This document shows, piece after piece, positions 9,311-20,131 of a stretch of DNA of 64,000 nt. Source of the stretch: Rickettsiales bacterium (GTDB lineage Bacteria; Pseudomonadota; Alphaproteobacteria; Rickettsiales; UBA3002). Numbering within the stretch: the first letter of the stretch is position 1; the number at the start of each line of letters is the position of its first letter. Made by a program: the position numbers and the translations under genes. The stretch lies in contig JANQJY010000049.1 in assembly GCA_028281385.1 (NCBI GenBank), positions 1-64,000 of the forward strand, written 5' to 3'. Under the pieces are notes generated by a model. That model was not told the origin of the DNA and searched no databases. It worked only from the letters and a program-made list of their open reading frames with translations.

Positions 9311-11161
9311 ATGAGCACAACACAAAAAACCGGACCGGAAGTCATTAAGGCCGCATTAGCTACCATGCCGAGCAGACCCGGTGTGTACCGTATGCTGAAC
9401 GAGGCTGGCGATGTGCTGTATGTCGGCAAGGCCAAGCACCTGAAAAATCGGGTTGCCAGCTACACCTCTTCACGGCAGCTGACGACGCGCATTCTGCAAA
9501 TGATATCGCAGACTGCCAGGCTGGAGATCGTCACCACCGAGAGCGAGGCCGAGGCACTGCTGCTGGAAGCGAATATGATCAAATCGCTTCAGCCCAAATA
9601 TAATATTCTGCTCAAGGATGATAAATCCTTTCCCCATATTCATATCGGCGCAGATCACGATTTTCCGCGTATTGAAAAACATCGCGGCGCCCGGAAAAAG
9701 AAAGGTGATTATTTCGGACCGTTCGCCTCTGTCGGCGCGGTGAATCAAACGCTGGCGATTTTGCAGAAGGCATTTCTGCTGCGTCCCTGTAGCGATACGG
9801 TATTCAGGAATCGTTCGCGCCCCTGCCTGCAATATCAGATCAAGCGCTGCTCGGCTCCCTGTGTCGGGTATATCGGTAAGGAAGACTATGCCGCACTGCT
9901 GGGTCAGGCACGGAATTTTCTCCGTGGCAAGAACCGTGAAATACAGCAGCAATTCGCCGAACAGATGCAGCGTTACAGCGATGCCATGGAATATGAAAAA
10001 GCCGCGGCGATGCGTGATCGCATTAAAGCGCTGACGCATGTGCAGCAGGAACAGGATGTGCATGCCGCCGGGCTGAAGGATGCCGATATGATCGCCTATC
10101 ACCGCGAGGGCGGATACAGTGTGGTGACGATTTTCTTTTTCCGCAGCGGCATGCATTTCGGTCATCAGTCACACTTCCCCCGCCATGCGAAGGACGCAAT
10201 GGCGGAAGATATTCTCACCGCCTTTCTCGGTCAGTTTTACCAAAATCATACCCCGCCAAAGGAGATACTGATCAATCTCGACCTGCCCGAAACGTCCCTG
10301 CTCGAAGAGGCGCTATCCCTACATCAGACATACCGCGTTACCATTCATACCCCCAAACGCGGCGATAAACATGATCTGATGCGTCAGGCCGAGGCCAATG
10401 CCAAAGCGGCTCTGCATCGCCATATTCAGGAGCGGATGACACATGACAAGCAGCTTGGGCAACTAGTGGAGATCTTTGCACTGAACGAGACTCCATCGCG
10501 CATCGAGGTCTATGACAACAGCCACCTCATGGGCCGGCATGCGCTCGGCGCGATGATCGTCGCCGGACCGGAAGGCTTTGTGAAAAAAGCCTATCGCAAA
10601 TTCAACATCAAGGATGCTTCGATCGAGCCGGGCGATGATTACGGCATGATGCGCGAAGTCTTCCGGCGGCGGTTTATCCGTCTGCAAAAGGACGATCCGG
10701 ACCATCAGAGCAGTGACTGGCCGGATCTGGTATTGATCGACGGCGGGATGGGACAACTCAATGCCGTCCGCCAGGTGTTCGAAGATCTGGGTATCACTGA
10801 TATTCCTTATGTCGCCATCGCCAAAGGGCCGGAGCGCAACGCCGGACGTGAACGTTTCTTCATGTCGGACAGACCATCTTTTCACCTACCGCCCAGTCAT
10901 CCGGCGCTCTATTACCTGCAGCAACTGCGCGACGAAGCACATCGTTTTGCTGTCGGCTCGCACCGTAAAAAACGCGCAACACATCTGAGCAAATCGTCGC
11001 TGGACGAGATTCCCGGCATCGGCCCGGCCCGCAAGCGCGCCCTGCTGCATCACTTCGGTTCCGCCGACGGCGTAGAAAAAGCTGGCCTTCACGAGCTGGA
11101 AAAGGTAGCAGGTATCAGCAGGAAAACCGCACAACAGATTTACGACTTTTATCATTCATGA
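9311..11161 (+). CDS. uvrC: Excinuclease ABC subunit C
   Basis: GIY-YIG N-terminus (PSRPGVYRMLNEAGDVLYVGKAKHLKNRV), EVYDNSHLMG, helix-hairpin-helix C-terminus. Confidence 0.97.
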   Translation: MSTTQKTGPEVIKAALATMPSRPGVYRMLNEAGDVLYVGKAKHLKNRVASYTSSRQLTTRILQMISQTARLEIVTTESEAEALLLEANMIKSLQPKYNILLKDDKSFPHIHIGADHDFPRIEKHRGARKKKGDYFGPFASVGAVNQTLAILQKAFLLRPCSDTVFRNRSRPCLQYQIKRCSAPCVGYIGKEDYAALLGQARNFLRGKNREIQQQFAEQMQRYSDAMEYEKAAAMRDRIKALTHVQQEQDVHAAGLKDADMIAYHREGGYSVVTIFFFRSGMHFGHQSHFPRHAKDAMAEDILTAFLGQFYQNHTPPKEILINLDLPETSLLEEALSLHQTYRVTIHTPKRGDKHDLMRQAEANAKAALHRHIQERMTHDKQLGQLVEIFALNETPSRIEVYDNSHLMGRHALGAMIVAGPEGFVKKAYRKFNIKDASIEPGDDYGMMREVFRRRFIRLQKDDPDHQSSDWPDLVLIDGGMGQLNAVRQVFEDLGITDIPYVAIAKGPERNAGRERFFMSDRPSFHLPPSHPALYYLQQLRDEAHRFAVGSHRKKRATHLSKSSLDEIPGIGPARKRALLHHFGSADGVEKAGLHELEKVAGISRKTAQQIYDFYHS

Positions 11162-11700
11162 TCGCCAGAAAACATATCCCCAACCTGCTCACCTGGTCAC
11201 GTGTGGCTGTCATCCCGCTGATGGTGACGGTATGGCTGACAGCGTATGACTGTCTTGCCTTGGCACCGTTGATATTATTTGCCTATGCCGCTTTAAGCGA
11301 TTTTCTCGATGGCTATCTGGCGCGCAAATGGCAGGTTGAATCGGCCATCGGCCGTATGCTCGATCCGATTGCCGACAAATTGCTGGTCGCCACCGCCCTT
11401 ATTTTATTGCTCAGCAGCGGCCATGCCGAACTTATTCCCATCATCTGCATCATCTTTCGCGAAATATTCATCTCCGGGGTGCGCGAAGCGGTGGCGGATA
11501 AAAACGTTATTCTGCATGTCACCTTCCTCGCCAAATGCAAAACCGCAACACAGATGCTGGCCTGTTTCATTCTGCTGTTCGCCTATGGCTACGGGGATGG
11601 AACCATCACGATGATCGGCAATGGCGTATTATGGATCGCTACGGCGCTGACGCTTATTACCGGCTGGCAGTATTTCAGGGCCGCATTGAAATCACTTTAA
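11158..11700 (+). CDS. pgsA: CDP-diacylglycerol-glycerol-3-phosphate 3-phosphatidyltransferase
   Basis: CDP-alcohol phosphotransferase signature ALSDFLDGYLARKWQVESAIGRMLDPIADK. Confidence 0.93.
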   Translation: MIARKHIPNLLTWSRVAVIPLMVTVWLTAYDCLALAPLILFAYAALSDFLDGYLARKWQVESAIGRMLDPIADKLLVATALILLLSSGHAELIPIICIIFREIFISGVREAVADKNVILHVTFLAKCKTATQMLACFILLFAYGYGDGTITMIGNGVLWIATALTLITGWQYFRAALKSL

Positions 11701-11701
11701 C

Positions 11702-12571
11702 CTATTGATGCACCAGATCGTGATAATCGGCCATGAGCTGTCTGGTGATATCACCGACGGCAAAAACATGTTCATCAACGGCACGTACCGGTGTGATCTC
11801 CGCCGCAGTGCCGGTGAGGAAAATTTCTGAGGCACGACTGACTTCTTCGGGTTTGATATGGCGCTCGACTATCCGGATATCACGCTTCCGCGCCAGTTCG
11901 ATAACGGTCTGCCGGGTAATGCCGTTGAGGAAACAATCGGGCGTGGGGGTATGTAGTTCGCCGTCAAACACCAGGAAAATATTGGCGCCGGTGGCCTCGG
12001 CAACATAGCCGCGCCAGTCGAGCATCAGCGCATCGTTGTAGCCTTCGCGTTCCGCAGCATGTTTGCTCATGGTGCAGATCATATAGAGTCCGGCCGCCTT
12101 GCTCTGACAGGGCGCGGTTTCCGGTGACGGGCGTTTCCACGAGGCGGTTTTCAGGCGGATGCCCTCCTCTTTGCTCTTGCCGTACATATTCGGCCATTCC
12201 CATGAAGCAATGGCGACATGAATGGTGTTATGCTGAGCCGAAATCGCCATCATCTCGCTGCCGCTCCAGGCAAAACGGCGAAGATAGCCGTTTTTCACGC
12301 CCTGTTTCGCTACGACTTCCAACGCTGCCTTATTCAGTTCCTCAACGCTGTAGGGAATTTTGAAATCAAGCAGTTCGGCTGACTTCACCAAACGCTCACC
12401 ATGTGCTTCGATTTTGAATACCTTGCCATTATACACACGCTCGCCCTCAAACACACAGCGACCGTAATGCAATCCGTGGCTTAGAACATGGGTCCTGGCA
12501 TCCTGCCATTCCACCATCTCGCCATTCATCCAGATGACGCCGTCGCGCTGATCAAACGGTATGATCTCCAT
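11702..12571 (-). CDS. ilvE: Branched-chain amino acid aminotransferase
   Basis: HYGRCVFEGERVY, YMICTMSKHAAEREGYNDALMLDWRGYVAEATGANIF. Confidence 0.93.
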   Translation of the reverse strand: MEIIPFDQRDGVIWMNGEMVEWQDARTHVLSHGLHYGRCVFEGERVYNGKVFKIEAHGERLVKSAELLDFKIPYSVEELNKAALEVVAKQGVKNGYLRRFAWSGSEMMAISAQHNTIHVAIASWEWPNMYGKSKEEGIRLKTASWKRPSPETAPCQSKAAGLYMICTMSKHAAEREGYNDALMLDWRGYVAEATGANIFLVFDGELHTPTPDCFLNGITRQTVIELARKRDIRIVERHIKPEEVSRASEIFLTGTAAEITPVRAVDEHVFAVGDITRQLMADYHDLVHQ

Positions 12572-12586
12572 GTTACTGTTCCTATC

Positions 12587-13351
12587 TTACTCTTTTTCCT
12601 TCAGCATAATCGCCGATATCTGCCGCCCGTAATCTGCCTCGCCGCGATGCGTTGCGCGGCGATAGCTGAAAAACCGGGCCTCATCATGATAGCTATCCAT
12701 AGCAAGCAGCTCGACATCCTGCAAGCCGGATTGTGTGAGGCGATGGCGAATAAATCTTGCCAGGTCGAACAGGTAATGATCGGATTTTTGCGACGGCGTG
12801 AAGAAAGTGCCATAAAGCGTATTTTGCCCGATGAACTGCTGATAAAATTCCGGCCCGACTTCGTAACTTTCCTGCGCAATGCATGGGCCAATCGCCGCAT
12901 GGATGGCTTTCCTCTGCGCTCCAAGTGTTTCCATCGCCTCTATCGTGTTGTCCAGCACCCCACTGATCGCGCCCTTCCAGCCGGCATGGGCGACAGCAAC
13001 CACTCCTGCCCGTTCATCGGCAAACAATACCGGCCCGCAATCGGCCGTCAGCACTCCCAAAATAATGCCAGGGCGATTCGTCACCATCGCATCGGCCTGC
13101 GGCGGATCACGCATGTCCCATGTCTTATCGACGGTTATCACCTGCGGCGAATGAATCTGATAGAGTGTGACCAGCCCGGCATCGTTACCGAAATACGCCG
13201 CAACGCGTCGCCGGTTTTCCCGCACCGCCTGCGGATCGTCCGCTGATCCCGGCCCGCAATTAAGCGAGGCATAGATCCCTTCACTCACCCCGCCTTCACG
13301 GGTAAAAAAGCCGTGAGGTATGGATAGGTTCTGAGCAGTTACCGGTGTCAT
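12587..13351 (-). CDS. pgeF: Peptidoglycan editing factor/polyphenol oxidase family protein (YfiH/LACC1)
   Basis: HGFFTREGGVSEGIYASLNCG, LTADCGPVLF, AVAHAGWKGAISGVL, IGPCIAQESYEVG. Confidence 0.92.
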   Translation of the reverse strand: MTPVTAQNLSIPHGFFTREGGVSEGIYASLNCGPGSADDPQAVRENRRRVAAYFGNDAGLVTLYQIHSPQVITVDKTWDMRDPPQADAMVTNRPGIILGVLTADCGPVLFADERAGVVAVAHAGWKGAISGVLDNTIEAMETLGAQRKAIHAAIGPCIAQESYEVGPEFYQQFIGQNTLYGTFFTPSQKSDHYLFDLARFIRHRLTQSGLQDVELLAMDSYHDEARFFSYRRATHRGEADYGRQISAIMLKEKE

Positions 13352-14418
13352 TAAAAGCCTGCCGGTACCATCTGTTTATCTGCCGTGACGGCCATCACTT
13401 TGAACAAATCGCCCATCTGCGCCGGATCAATCAGCCGTTTCAGCCCGCTGATGATTTGCGTGGCCTGATCCTCTGTTGCCGACTGCAGCAATTTATGCGC
13501 ACGCATTTCCGCACCGAGCCGTGTCAGGAATTTCCCCTGCTCCACCAGCCCATGCACACCGGCACCAGCATCAGCGGCCACCTCCATCAGGCTGGTAAAA
13601 TCGACATGCGCGGTGATATCGGCCTGGCCCGGCTCCTGAAGCACCGGATGAAACAGATGATTCTTCACCGCCTGCAGCGTATCTTTATGGCCCTCGCCGA
13701 GATAGCCGTAATCGATAATGATCGCGGCACCGCCATGCGTTTTGATATGGGTAGCCAACGTGTGCATGATCTGCTTCGCCACCGCACAGCTTTCCATCAC
13801 CGTGCCTACCTCTATGGTGCCATCACCAGTTGCCAGCGATGGGCCGCTCACCTCTTGCACAAAAACCAACCCTCCCTTTTCCTCATCCCAGTTAATCAGC
13901 CGCTCTTTCAACCCTTCTTCGGTCTGCACATGCTGACGGATCGGCAGCGCATCGAAAAACTCGTTGGCAATCACAAATAACGGTTTTCCCGGTAGTTGCT
14001 CAACCGATTCAATCCACTCAATACGTGCATGTTCATGGCGCAACCGGTGATATTGCACATTCTGCAGAGTTGGGCTGGTCTCGACCATATGGATGGTGAG
14101 ATGATCCTGAAACTCGCCGAGGCCTTGCGTTGCGCGTAGCGCATCCTGCATCAGCGTGCCGCGCCCCGGACCCAGCTCGACCAGCGCCGCCGGCCCGCCG
14201 CCGCTCTGCGCCCACATATCGGCGCACCACAGCCCCAGCAACTCACCGAATATCTGGCTGATCTCCGGTGCGGTGGTAAAATCACCCGCGACACCGAACG
14301 GGTCCCGCCTCGTATAATAGCCATGTTCGGGATGACCCAGACATAGCTCCATATAGGCGGCGACCGAGATTGGGCCGCTTTCCTTAATCCTGTCTCTTAT
14401 GATATCCAGCAAACTCAT
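13351..14418 (-). CDS. Class I SAM-dependent methyltransferase, NDUFAF7/MidA family
   Basis: YYTRRDPFGVAGDFTTAPEISQIFGELLG, LVELGPGRGTLMQDALR, IANEFFDALPIRQ. Confidence 0.9.
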   Translation of the reverse strand: MSLLDIIRDRIKESGPISVAAYMELCLGHPEHGYYTRRDPFGVAGDFTTAPEISQIFGELLGLWCADMWAQSGGGPAALVELGPGRGTLMQDALRATQGLGEFQDHLTIHMVETSPTLQNVQYHRLRHEHARIEWIESVEQLPGKPLFVIANEFFDALPIRQHVQTEEGLKERLINWDEEKGGLVFVQEVSGPSLATGDGTIEVGTVMESCAVAKQIMHTLATHIKTHGGAAIIIDYGYLGEGHKDTLQAVKNHLFHPVLQEPGQADITAHVDFTSLMEVAADAGAGVHGLVEQGKFLTRLGAEMRAHKLLQSATEDQATQIISGLKRLIDPAQMGDLFKVMAVTADKQMVPAGF

Positions 14419-15233
14419 CGTGATGTTATATCAGGGTTCCGAGCCGCAAATACAAGATAGCCTCCCACCAGCAGCATCGGCACGCACAGCAGTTGCCCCA
14501 TGGTCAACGGTCCGAGAATAAAACCCAGATGCGCATCCGGCTCGCGGAACAACTCGACAAAGGCACGCGATGCACCATAGCCGATGAGAAACACGCCGCT
14601 TAACAACCCTGGCTTTTGTGCGGCATGGGTGAATTTTATCAAACCGTATAATACTGTAAACAGCAACGCCCCTTCCAGCAACGCTTCATAGAGCTGACTC
14701 GGATGACGCGGCCGCCCGTCCGTATAAGGAAAGATCACCGCCCAGGGCACATCGCTTACCCGGCCGTACAGCTCGGCATTGATGAAATTGGCCATCCGCC
14801 CGAAAAATAGCCCGACCGGCGCAGCACAGGCCACTAAATCCATCAGTTTCAAATAGCCAACCTTCTGCCAGCGCGAAAAGACATAAAATGCTCCTATCAC
14901 TCCGAGCAGCCCGCCATGAAACGACATACCACCCTTCCAGATCGCAATAATATCCTGCGGATGCGCCAGATAATAATCAGGCTTGTAAAACAATACATAG
15001 CCGAGCCTGCCACCGATAATAATGCCGATCACCGCCCACATCATCATATCTTCCAGCTGCTTCGGCGTAAGCAACGGCTCGGATTGCCGTGCGTTAAGAT
15101 GTTTGATAAAAAAATAGCCCAGAACAATTCCGCTGATATAGGCCAGCGCATACCAGCGGATCGCCACCGGCCCGATATTGACAAGCACCGGGTCAATCTC
15201 CGGAAATACAATTGCTGAAACAGACAGCACCAT
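14415..15233 (-). CDS. lgt: Prolipoprotein diacylglyceryl transferase
   Basis: GGRLGYVLFY, GGMSFHGGLLG, RMANFINAELYGR, HPSQLYEALLEG. Confidence 0.96.
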   Translation of the reverse strand: MVLSVSAIVFPEIDPVLVNIGPVAIRWYALAYISGIVLGYFFIKHLNARQSEPLLTPKQLEDMMMWAVIGIIIGGRLGYVLFYKPDYYLAHPQDIIAIWKGGMSFHGGLLGVIGAFYVFSRWQKVGYLKLMDLVACAAPVGLFFGRMANFINAELYGRVSDVPWAVIFPYTDGRPRHPSQLYEALLEGALLFTVLYGLIKFTHAAQKPGLLSGVFLIGYGASRAFVELFREPDAHLGFILGPLTMGQLLCVPMLLVGGYLVFAARNPDITSR

Positions 15234-15239
15234 CAGAAC

Positions 15240-16232
15240 CTAATAATACGGGTCTTCCTTACTCAGATAATTCTGAATATAATCCTTCACCCCGTCTTCC
15301 AGTGATGTAAACTTGTCCTTGTAGCCGGCATCGCGCAGCTTCTTTATATTGGCCTTCGTGTAATACTGATATTTATCCTTCACCCCTTCGGGCATGTCGA
15401 TATAATTGATTGCCACATCTTTATCCAGCGCGCTAAAGGCAGCGTTGGCAAGATCCTCGAAACTCCGGCCCTCCCCCGTACCGAGATTGAACAGCCCCGA
15501 GACATCCGCATGATCTAAGAACCACTGGATCACCTTGACGCAATCCTTCACATAGATGAAGTCACGGATCTGAGCGCCGTCGGCATAGTCATCCCGATAG
15601 GATTTGAACAGCCGCACCGGCAGACCGGCACTGGCATGCGGATAAATTTGGCTTAGCACACTTTTCTGATCCTCTTTATGATATTCGTTCGGCCCGTAGA
15701 CATTGAAAAATTTCAATCCAACCCATTGCGGCGGCAGCTGCTCATTTTTTTCCACCACGGAAGACACAAAGCGGTCAAACAGCTGTTTGCTCCAGCCATA
15801 GGCATTTAGCGGCACCAGCTTATTGAGATAGTCCTTGGACAGATCATCATCAAATCCGGCGGAACCCTCACCATAGGTGGCCGCAGAGGATGCATAAATA
15901 AAAGGGATGTCGCGTTCGGAACACCATTGCCATAATTGTTTGGAGACGGAAAAATTATTCTCCAGAATCAAATCGACATTGGTCTCAGTGGTGGAGGAAG
16001 TTGCCCCCATATGGATCACGGCCTTTAGCCTGTCAGCGTTGGACTCCAGCCAGTAAAACATATCCATCGGCGCGATGATTTCTGAGATATGGTGTTTGCA
16101 CAGATTGCGCCACTTTTCCGTCTTACCGAAAATATCGCATACCACCGCCCGGTATTCGCCCTTATCAGCAATATGCCCGGCAATATTTGAGCCGATAAAC
16201 CCGGCCCCCCCCGTAATCAAAACGCGTTTCAT
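15240..16232 (-). CDS. hldD: ADP-L-glycero-D-manno-heptose-6-epimerase
   Basis: TGGAGFIGSNIAGHI, FNVYGPNEYHKEDQKS, NLGTGEGRSFEDLA. Confidence 0.9.
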   Translation of the reverse strand: MKRVLITGGAGFIGSNIAGHIADKGEYRAVVCDIFGKTEKWRNLCKHHISEIIAPMDMFYWLESNADRLKAVIHMGATSSTTETNVDLILENNFSVSKQLWQWCSERDIPFIYASSAATYGEGSAGFDDDLSKDYLNKLVPLNAYGWSKQLFDRFVSSVVEKNEQLPPQWVGLKFFNVYGPNEYHKEDQKSVLSQIYPHASAGLPVRLFKSYRDDYADGAQIRDFIYVKDCVKVIQWFLDHADVSGLFNLGTGEGRSFEDLANAAFSALDKDVAINYIDMPEGVKDKYQYYTKANIKKLRDAGYKDKFTSLEDGVKDYIQNYLSKEDPYY

Positions 16233-16341
16233 CTTACCCTCGTCACATCAAATGTTCCTATGAAGAATTGCTTGTAGTTTGCTCCAAAACCGCGTAATCG
16301 ACAAGTGCCGTTTATATGGATGTGACTATAAGGATAATAGA

Positions 16342-16647
16342 ATGAAAAAAGAAAACAGTTTTTTTGACGATTTTTCCAAGCTTATGTCCTCCGCCTCTGG
16401 GGCAATGATGGACATGAAACGCGAGATCGAGACCATTATCCACACCCAGATGGAAAGCTGGATGGATAAAATGCAACTGGTCACCCGCGAAGAGTTCGAG
16501 GCGGTAAAGGCGATGGCGGAAAAAGCACGCAAGGAAAATGTTGCACTGGCCAAACGACTGGACACGCTGGAAGGCAAAACACCTGCCAGAGCGAAGAAAC
16601 CGGCAGCGAAAAAGACAGGGCCTACTAAAGGCAAAGCAAAATCATAA
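16342..16647 (+). CDS. ubiK: Accessory factor UbiK/BMFP domain protein
   Basis: Short coiled-coil protein, VTREEFEAVKAMAEKARKENVALAKRLDTLE; start moved to ATG at 16342. Confidence 0.75.
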   Translation: MKKENSFFDDFSKLMSSASGAMMDMKREIETIIHTQMESWMDKMQLVTREEFEAVKAMAEKARKENVALAKRLDTLEGKTPARAKKPAAKKTGPTKGKAKS

Positions 16648-16799
16648 ATGTTGCGTCTTTTTCATCATACATACACAATATTTTGAAAAATTATCTATCG
16701 CATCTGCGAAAAAGATTAGATGTTGCGTCGCAAATATGTTGTAATCTAATTGAGCCGATCAGGCTTTTATCCATCCCACTTTCCAAAGGGAGCCATAAT

Positions 16800-17306
16800 A
16801 TGACTGCTACGCATTTTGATTCCTCTACATTTACCCATACCAACCCGATCGATCTCGCAGAAGAGTTGATCGAATCACGTGACTGGCTGTGTGACCGTCC
16901 TGTGGATGAAGAGTTACTGGCCGAAGTGTCCGGCGCCTGGTGTAATTACCGTATCTGGTTTACCTGGCAACCAGAATTTGAAGTGTTAAGTTTCTCCTGC
17001 GCTTTCGACACTAAATTGCCGGAAAGAAACCGTAAGCCAGTCTATCCCATGCTGGCAACCATCAATGAAAAATTGTGGCTTGGGCATTTCGATATCTGTT
17101 CGGAAGAAGGCATTATCACTTTCCGTCATTCGTCATTGCTGCGGGGCAATGCCGGTGCCAGTATTGAACAGCTGGAAGATCTGATCGACATCGCCATTGC
17201 TGAATGCGATCGCTTCTTTCCGGCTTTCCAATCGGTCATCTGGGGTGGGAACAGCTGTGAACAGGCACTGGAAATCGCTCTGATGGAGCCCGCCGGCGAA
17301 GCATGA
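16800..17306 (+). CDS. YbjN domain-containing protein
   Basis: GAWCNYRIWFTWQPEFEVLSFSCAFDTKLP...; ATG at 16800 after AAAGGGAGC. Confidence 0.8.
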   Translation: MTATHFDSSTFTHTNPIDLAEELIESRDWLCDRPVDEELLAEVSGAWCNYRIWFTWQPEFEVLSFSCAFDTKLPERNRKPVYPMLATINEKLWLGHFDICSEEGIITFRHSSLLRGNAGASIEQLEDLIDIAIAECDRFFPAFQSVIWGGNSCEQALEIALMEPAGEA

Positions 17307-18133
17307 TTTCCAAAGACCGTCCTATACTGCTCATCGGATGCGGCAATATGGGCAAGGCTCTGGTGACGGGGTGGTGTGAGTCTTATATCACCCCATCGCA
17401 TATCCATGCACTTGTCAGCAGTGAAAAAACCGCACAGGCTCTGACACAGGATATCGGTATTCACGCCTATGGTGCTTTGGAAATTATTCCGGATATCACG
17501 CCGTCCATCATTATTATTGCTGTCAAACCCGATCAGATCGCCTCTGTCGTGCCGGACATTTTCTCACGCTGGTCAGATACATCAATTCCCTATGCCTCGC
17601 TTGCTGCAGGCAAACCGCTGTCCTTTTATGAAACAATGATCGGAAAAAATCATTCGATCATTCGCATCATGCCAAATATCGCCTGCCGTATTCAACAGAG
17701 TATGAGTGTCTGTATCGAAAATCTGGCATGCCGGTTCGAGCATAAGGAACTGGTGCATCAGCTCATGTCCGCTGTCGGTAAGGTTGCCTGGCTGGACAAT
17801 GAAACGCAGATGCATGCTGCCACCGCACTGGCCGGAAGCGGTCCAGCCTTTGTCTATTATTTTGCCGAATGCCTGATAGAGGCAGGACTGAAACACGGAT
17901 TATCTCCCAAACTCTCCCAAAACATTGTCAGGCATATGCTGGCAGGCACCACCGCTCTTTCTGAGTACTCAGAAGAAGGTTTTTCGCAATTGCGAGATAG
18001 CATTACCAGCAAGGGTGGCACCACGGAAGCCGGATTGACTATATCAAAAACCCTAGGAAACCACGAGTTTTCGACAATGGTGGATGCGATGATTGATGCG
18101 TCCGTATCACGCTCGAAAGAATTTTCCACCTGA
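17303..18133 (+). CDS. proC: Pyrroline-5-carboxylate reductase
   Basis: IGCGNMGKALVTGW, AVKPDQIASV, ALAGSGPAFVYYFAE, SKGGTTEAGL. Confidence 0.94.
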   Translation: MISKDRPILLIGCGNMGKALVTGWCESYITPSHIHALVSSEKTAQALTQDIGIHAYGALEIIPDITPSIIIIAVKPDQIASVVPDIFSRWSDTSIPYASLAAGKPLSFYETMIGKNHSIIRIMPNIACRIQQSMSVCIENLACRFEHKELVHQLMSAVGKVAWLDNETQMHAATALAGSGPAFVYYFAECLIEAGLKHGLSPKLSQNIVRHMLAGTTALSEYSEEGFSQLRDSITSKGGTTEAGLTISKTLGNHEFSTMVDAMIDASVSRSKEFST

Positions 18134-18238
18134 TCTTTTTGCACCGCACAAAAGCCTTGACTCCCTTTTTATTTCTTCCTATATTGCATTGCAGCACGCT
18201 TGTGTGATGAGAAATTTTTTGTAAATGGAGATGAATAA

Positions 18239-18697
18239 ATGACTACGAAAAATCCTTACGCTGACTATATGAAGATGTTTTCTGACTATAAGATGCCTGG
18301 TTTTGACTACAGCAAAGTAATGGCTGATTTCAAAGCCCCTGCAGTTGATTTTAACAAGGCGTTTTCCATGCAGCGCCGCAATATCGAGGCCTTCTCTGCT
18401 GCTAACCAGGCAATGACAGAGGGCGCACAAGCCATGTCCCGTCGTCAGGCAGAACTGGTTCGCCTGAATGTGGAGAAAATGCTCAAAGCCACCAAAGATA
18501 TGATGGTGAGCGGTTCACCTGAAATCAATACGTCCAAGCAGGCTGAACTGACGAATACTTTGCTTAAAAGCTCGCTGGATAGTCTGCGTGAGTTGTCCGA
18601 AATGGCGGCGAAGTCAGGTTTCGAAGCATTTGACGTGATCAATAAGCGTACCGCTGAAAGCATTGAAGAAATCAGCAGCATGACAAAAGCGGCGTAA
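18239..18697 (+). CDS. Phasin family protein
   Basis: RNIEAFSAANQAMTEGAQAMSRRQAELVRLNVE, helical phasin pattern. Confidence 0.85.
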   Translation: MTTKNPYADYMKMFSDYKMPGFDYSKVMADFKAPAVDFNKAFSMQRRNIEAFSAANQAMTEGAQAMSRRQAELVRLNVEKMLKATKDMMVSGSPEINTSKQAELTNTLLKSSLDSLRELSEMAAKSGFEAFDVINKRTAESIEEISSMTKAA

Positions 18698-18724
18698 TTT
18701 CTTTTTTGCATACTGGTAATAAAA

Positions 18725-18748
18725 GGGCGCTTTTTCGGCGCCCTTTTT
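18725..18748 (+). terminator. Rho-independent terminator after phasin gene
   Basis: GGGCGC-loop-GCGCCC then TTTTT. Confidence 0.85.
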
Positions 18749-18761
18749 CGTTAGAATTGTT

Positions 18762-20129
18762 TTATAACACCGGTTCGTAATGTTCGGCCTGTTTCGGCAA
18801 ATGAATCACTACCCGTAATCCTTCAATCTTATTCTCTCCACGATTGATCAATTCTATCCGCCCGCCATGCGCCAGCACGACATCGCGTGCTACACTCAAT
18901 CCCAGACCCGCGCCACCGGTATCTGTGTTACGTGACGGATCAAGCCGTTTGAACGGGCGAAACACTTCCTCGTTATATTCTTCGGGGATGCCTTCTCCAT
19001 AATCATCAACAATAATATCAATGCCCTTTTTGTTTTCCCTGACAGATAATTCCGCCCGTCTGCCGTAACGAATCGCATTATCGATAATATTCTGCAAACA
19101 ACGGCGCATGGCTTTGGGACGTATGAGAATGACCGCATCTGCCTCTCCAATGATTTCTACCGCCTGGTCCTGTCTACGGTAATTTTCGACGATTGCCTTG
19201 AGATATTCCGCCAATCTGACTTCTTCTGTCGGCTCACTCCCCTCCCCCCGGGCAAAATCGAGATATTCATTAATCATATGTTCCATTTCCTCAATATCAC
19301 CCTGCATGGCCCGAAGGTCTTTTTCAGGCAATTTTGCAATGGCCAGCTGCAGTTTAAGCCGCGTCAGAGGAGTGCGTAAATCATGCGAAATACCGGCCAG
19401 CATTTCCGTGCGTGTGGCAATCTGGCGCTTGATGCGGTCCTTCATTACCATAAACGCCCGGCCTGCCTGACGAACTTCACTAGCGCCGCGCGGTCTGAAC
19501 CCCGGTATGTCCTGGCCCATGCCGAATTTCTCCGCTGCCGCCGCCAGCGAAACAATCGGCTTGATCTGATTGCGCAGAAATAGTACAGCAATCAGCATGA
19601 CGATCGCACCGGCACCGGCTATCCACATAATGAAAATATAGGTAGTCGAACTGACCAGGCGCTTTTTGGTGGTAATGAAGTGCAGCACGGCATCCTCCGC
19701 CAGTACCGAAACGCGAATATCCCGCTCTACCCCGACACGCTGAATCATAAAGGGTTCATGCAGCCGCTTTTTTAAATGATTAAAAAATTCCGGGTACGAT
19801 TCCTTGCCTTCTCCTTCTACAAATATGCTGGAGCGCGATGTATCAATCATCACCTCAATACCCATGGTGTTGCCAAATTTTTTCAGTTCCGACAGCTGAT
19901 CCGGATGCCGTCGATAGTGTGTCACCAGTAAATCAACCTCACCGGCAAAGGCGTTCGACATGTTACGCAATACGCTATCCCAGTGCCGTTCATAAAAAAT
20001 ATAAATCGCCACCAGCTGTACCAGCACGATCGGCAACACCAGAATCAGAAATGCCCGGCCAAACAGATTGGTCGGCAGAAACCGCCTGTTTTTCGGCGGG
20101 CGATCACTCTCTGGTATCATATCAGTCAT
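18762..20129 (-). CDS. Sensor histidine kinase, EnvZ-like (HAMP, HisKA, HATPase)
   Basis: ISHDLRTPLTRLKLQL H-box, NIIDNAIRYG N-box, GGAGLGLSVARDVVLAHGG G-box. Confidence 0.93.
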   Translation of the reverse strand: MTDMIPESDRPPKNRRFLPTNLFGRAFLILVLPIVLVQLVAIYIFYERHWDSVLRNMSNAFAGEVDLLVTHYRRHPDQLSELKKFGNTMGIEVMIDTSRSSIFVEGEGKESYPEFFNHLKKRLHEPFMIQRVGVERDIRVSVLAEDAVLHFITTKKRLVSSTTYIFIMWIAGAGAIVMLIAVLFLRNQIKPIVSLAAAAEKFGMGQDIPGFRPRGASEVRQAGRAFMVMKDRIKRQIATRTEMLAGISHDLRTPLTRLKLQLAIAKLPEKDLRAMQGDIEEMEHMINEYLDFARGEGSEPTEEVRLAEYLKAIVENYRRQDQAVEIIGEADAVILIRPKAMRRCLQNIIDNAIRYGRRAELSVRENKKGIDIIVDDYGEGIPEEYNEEVFRPFKRLDPSRNTDTGGAGLGLSVARDVVLAHGGRIELINRGENKIEGLRVVIHLPKQAEHYEPVL

Positions 20130-20131
20130 GG

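Noticed and set aside
9470-10165. 231-aa minus-strand ORF inside uvrC
   Set aside because: Antisense to the clearly coding uvrC.
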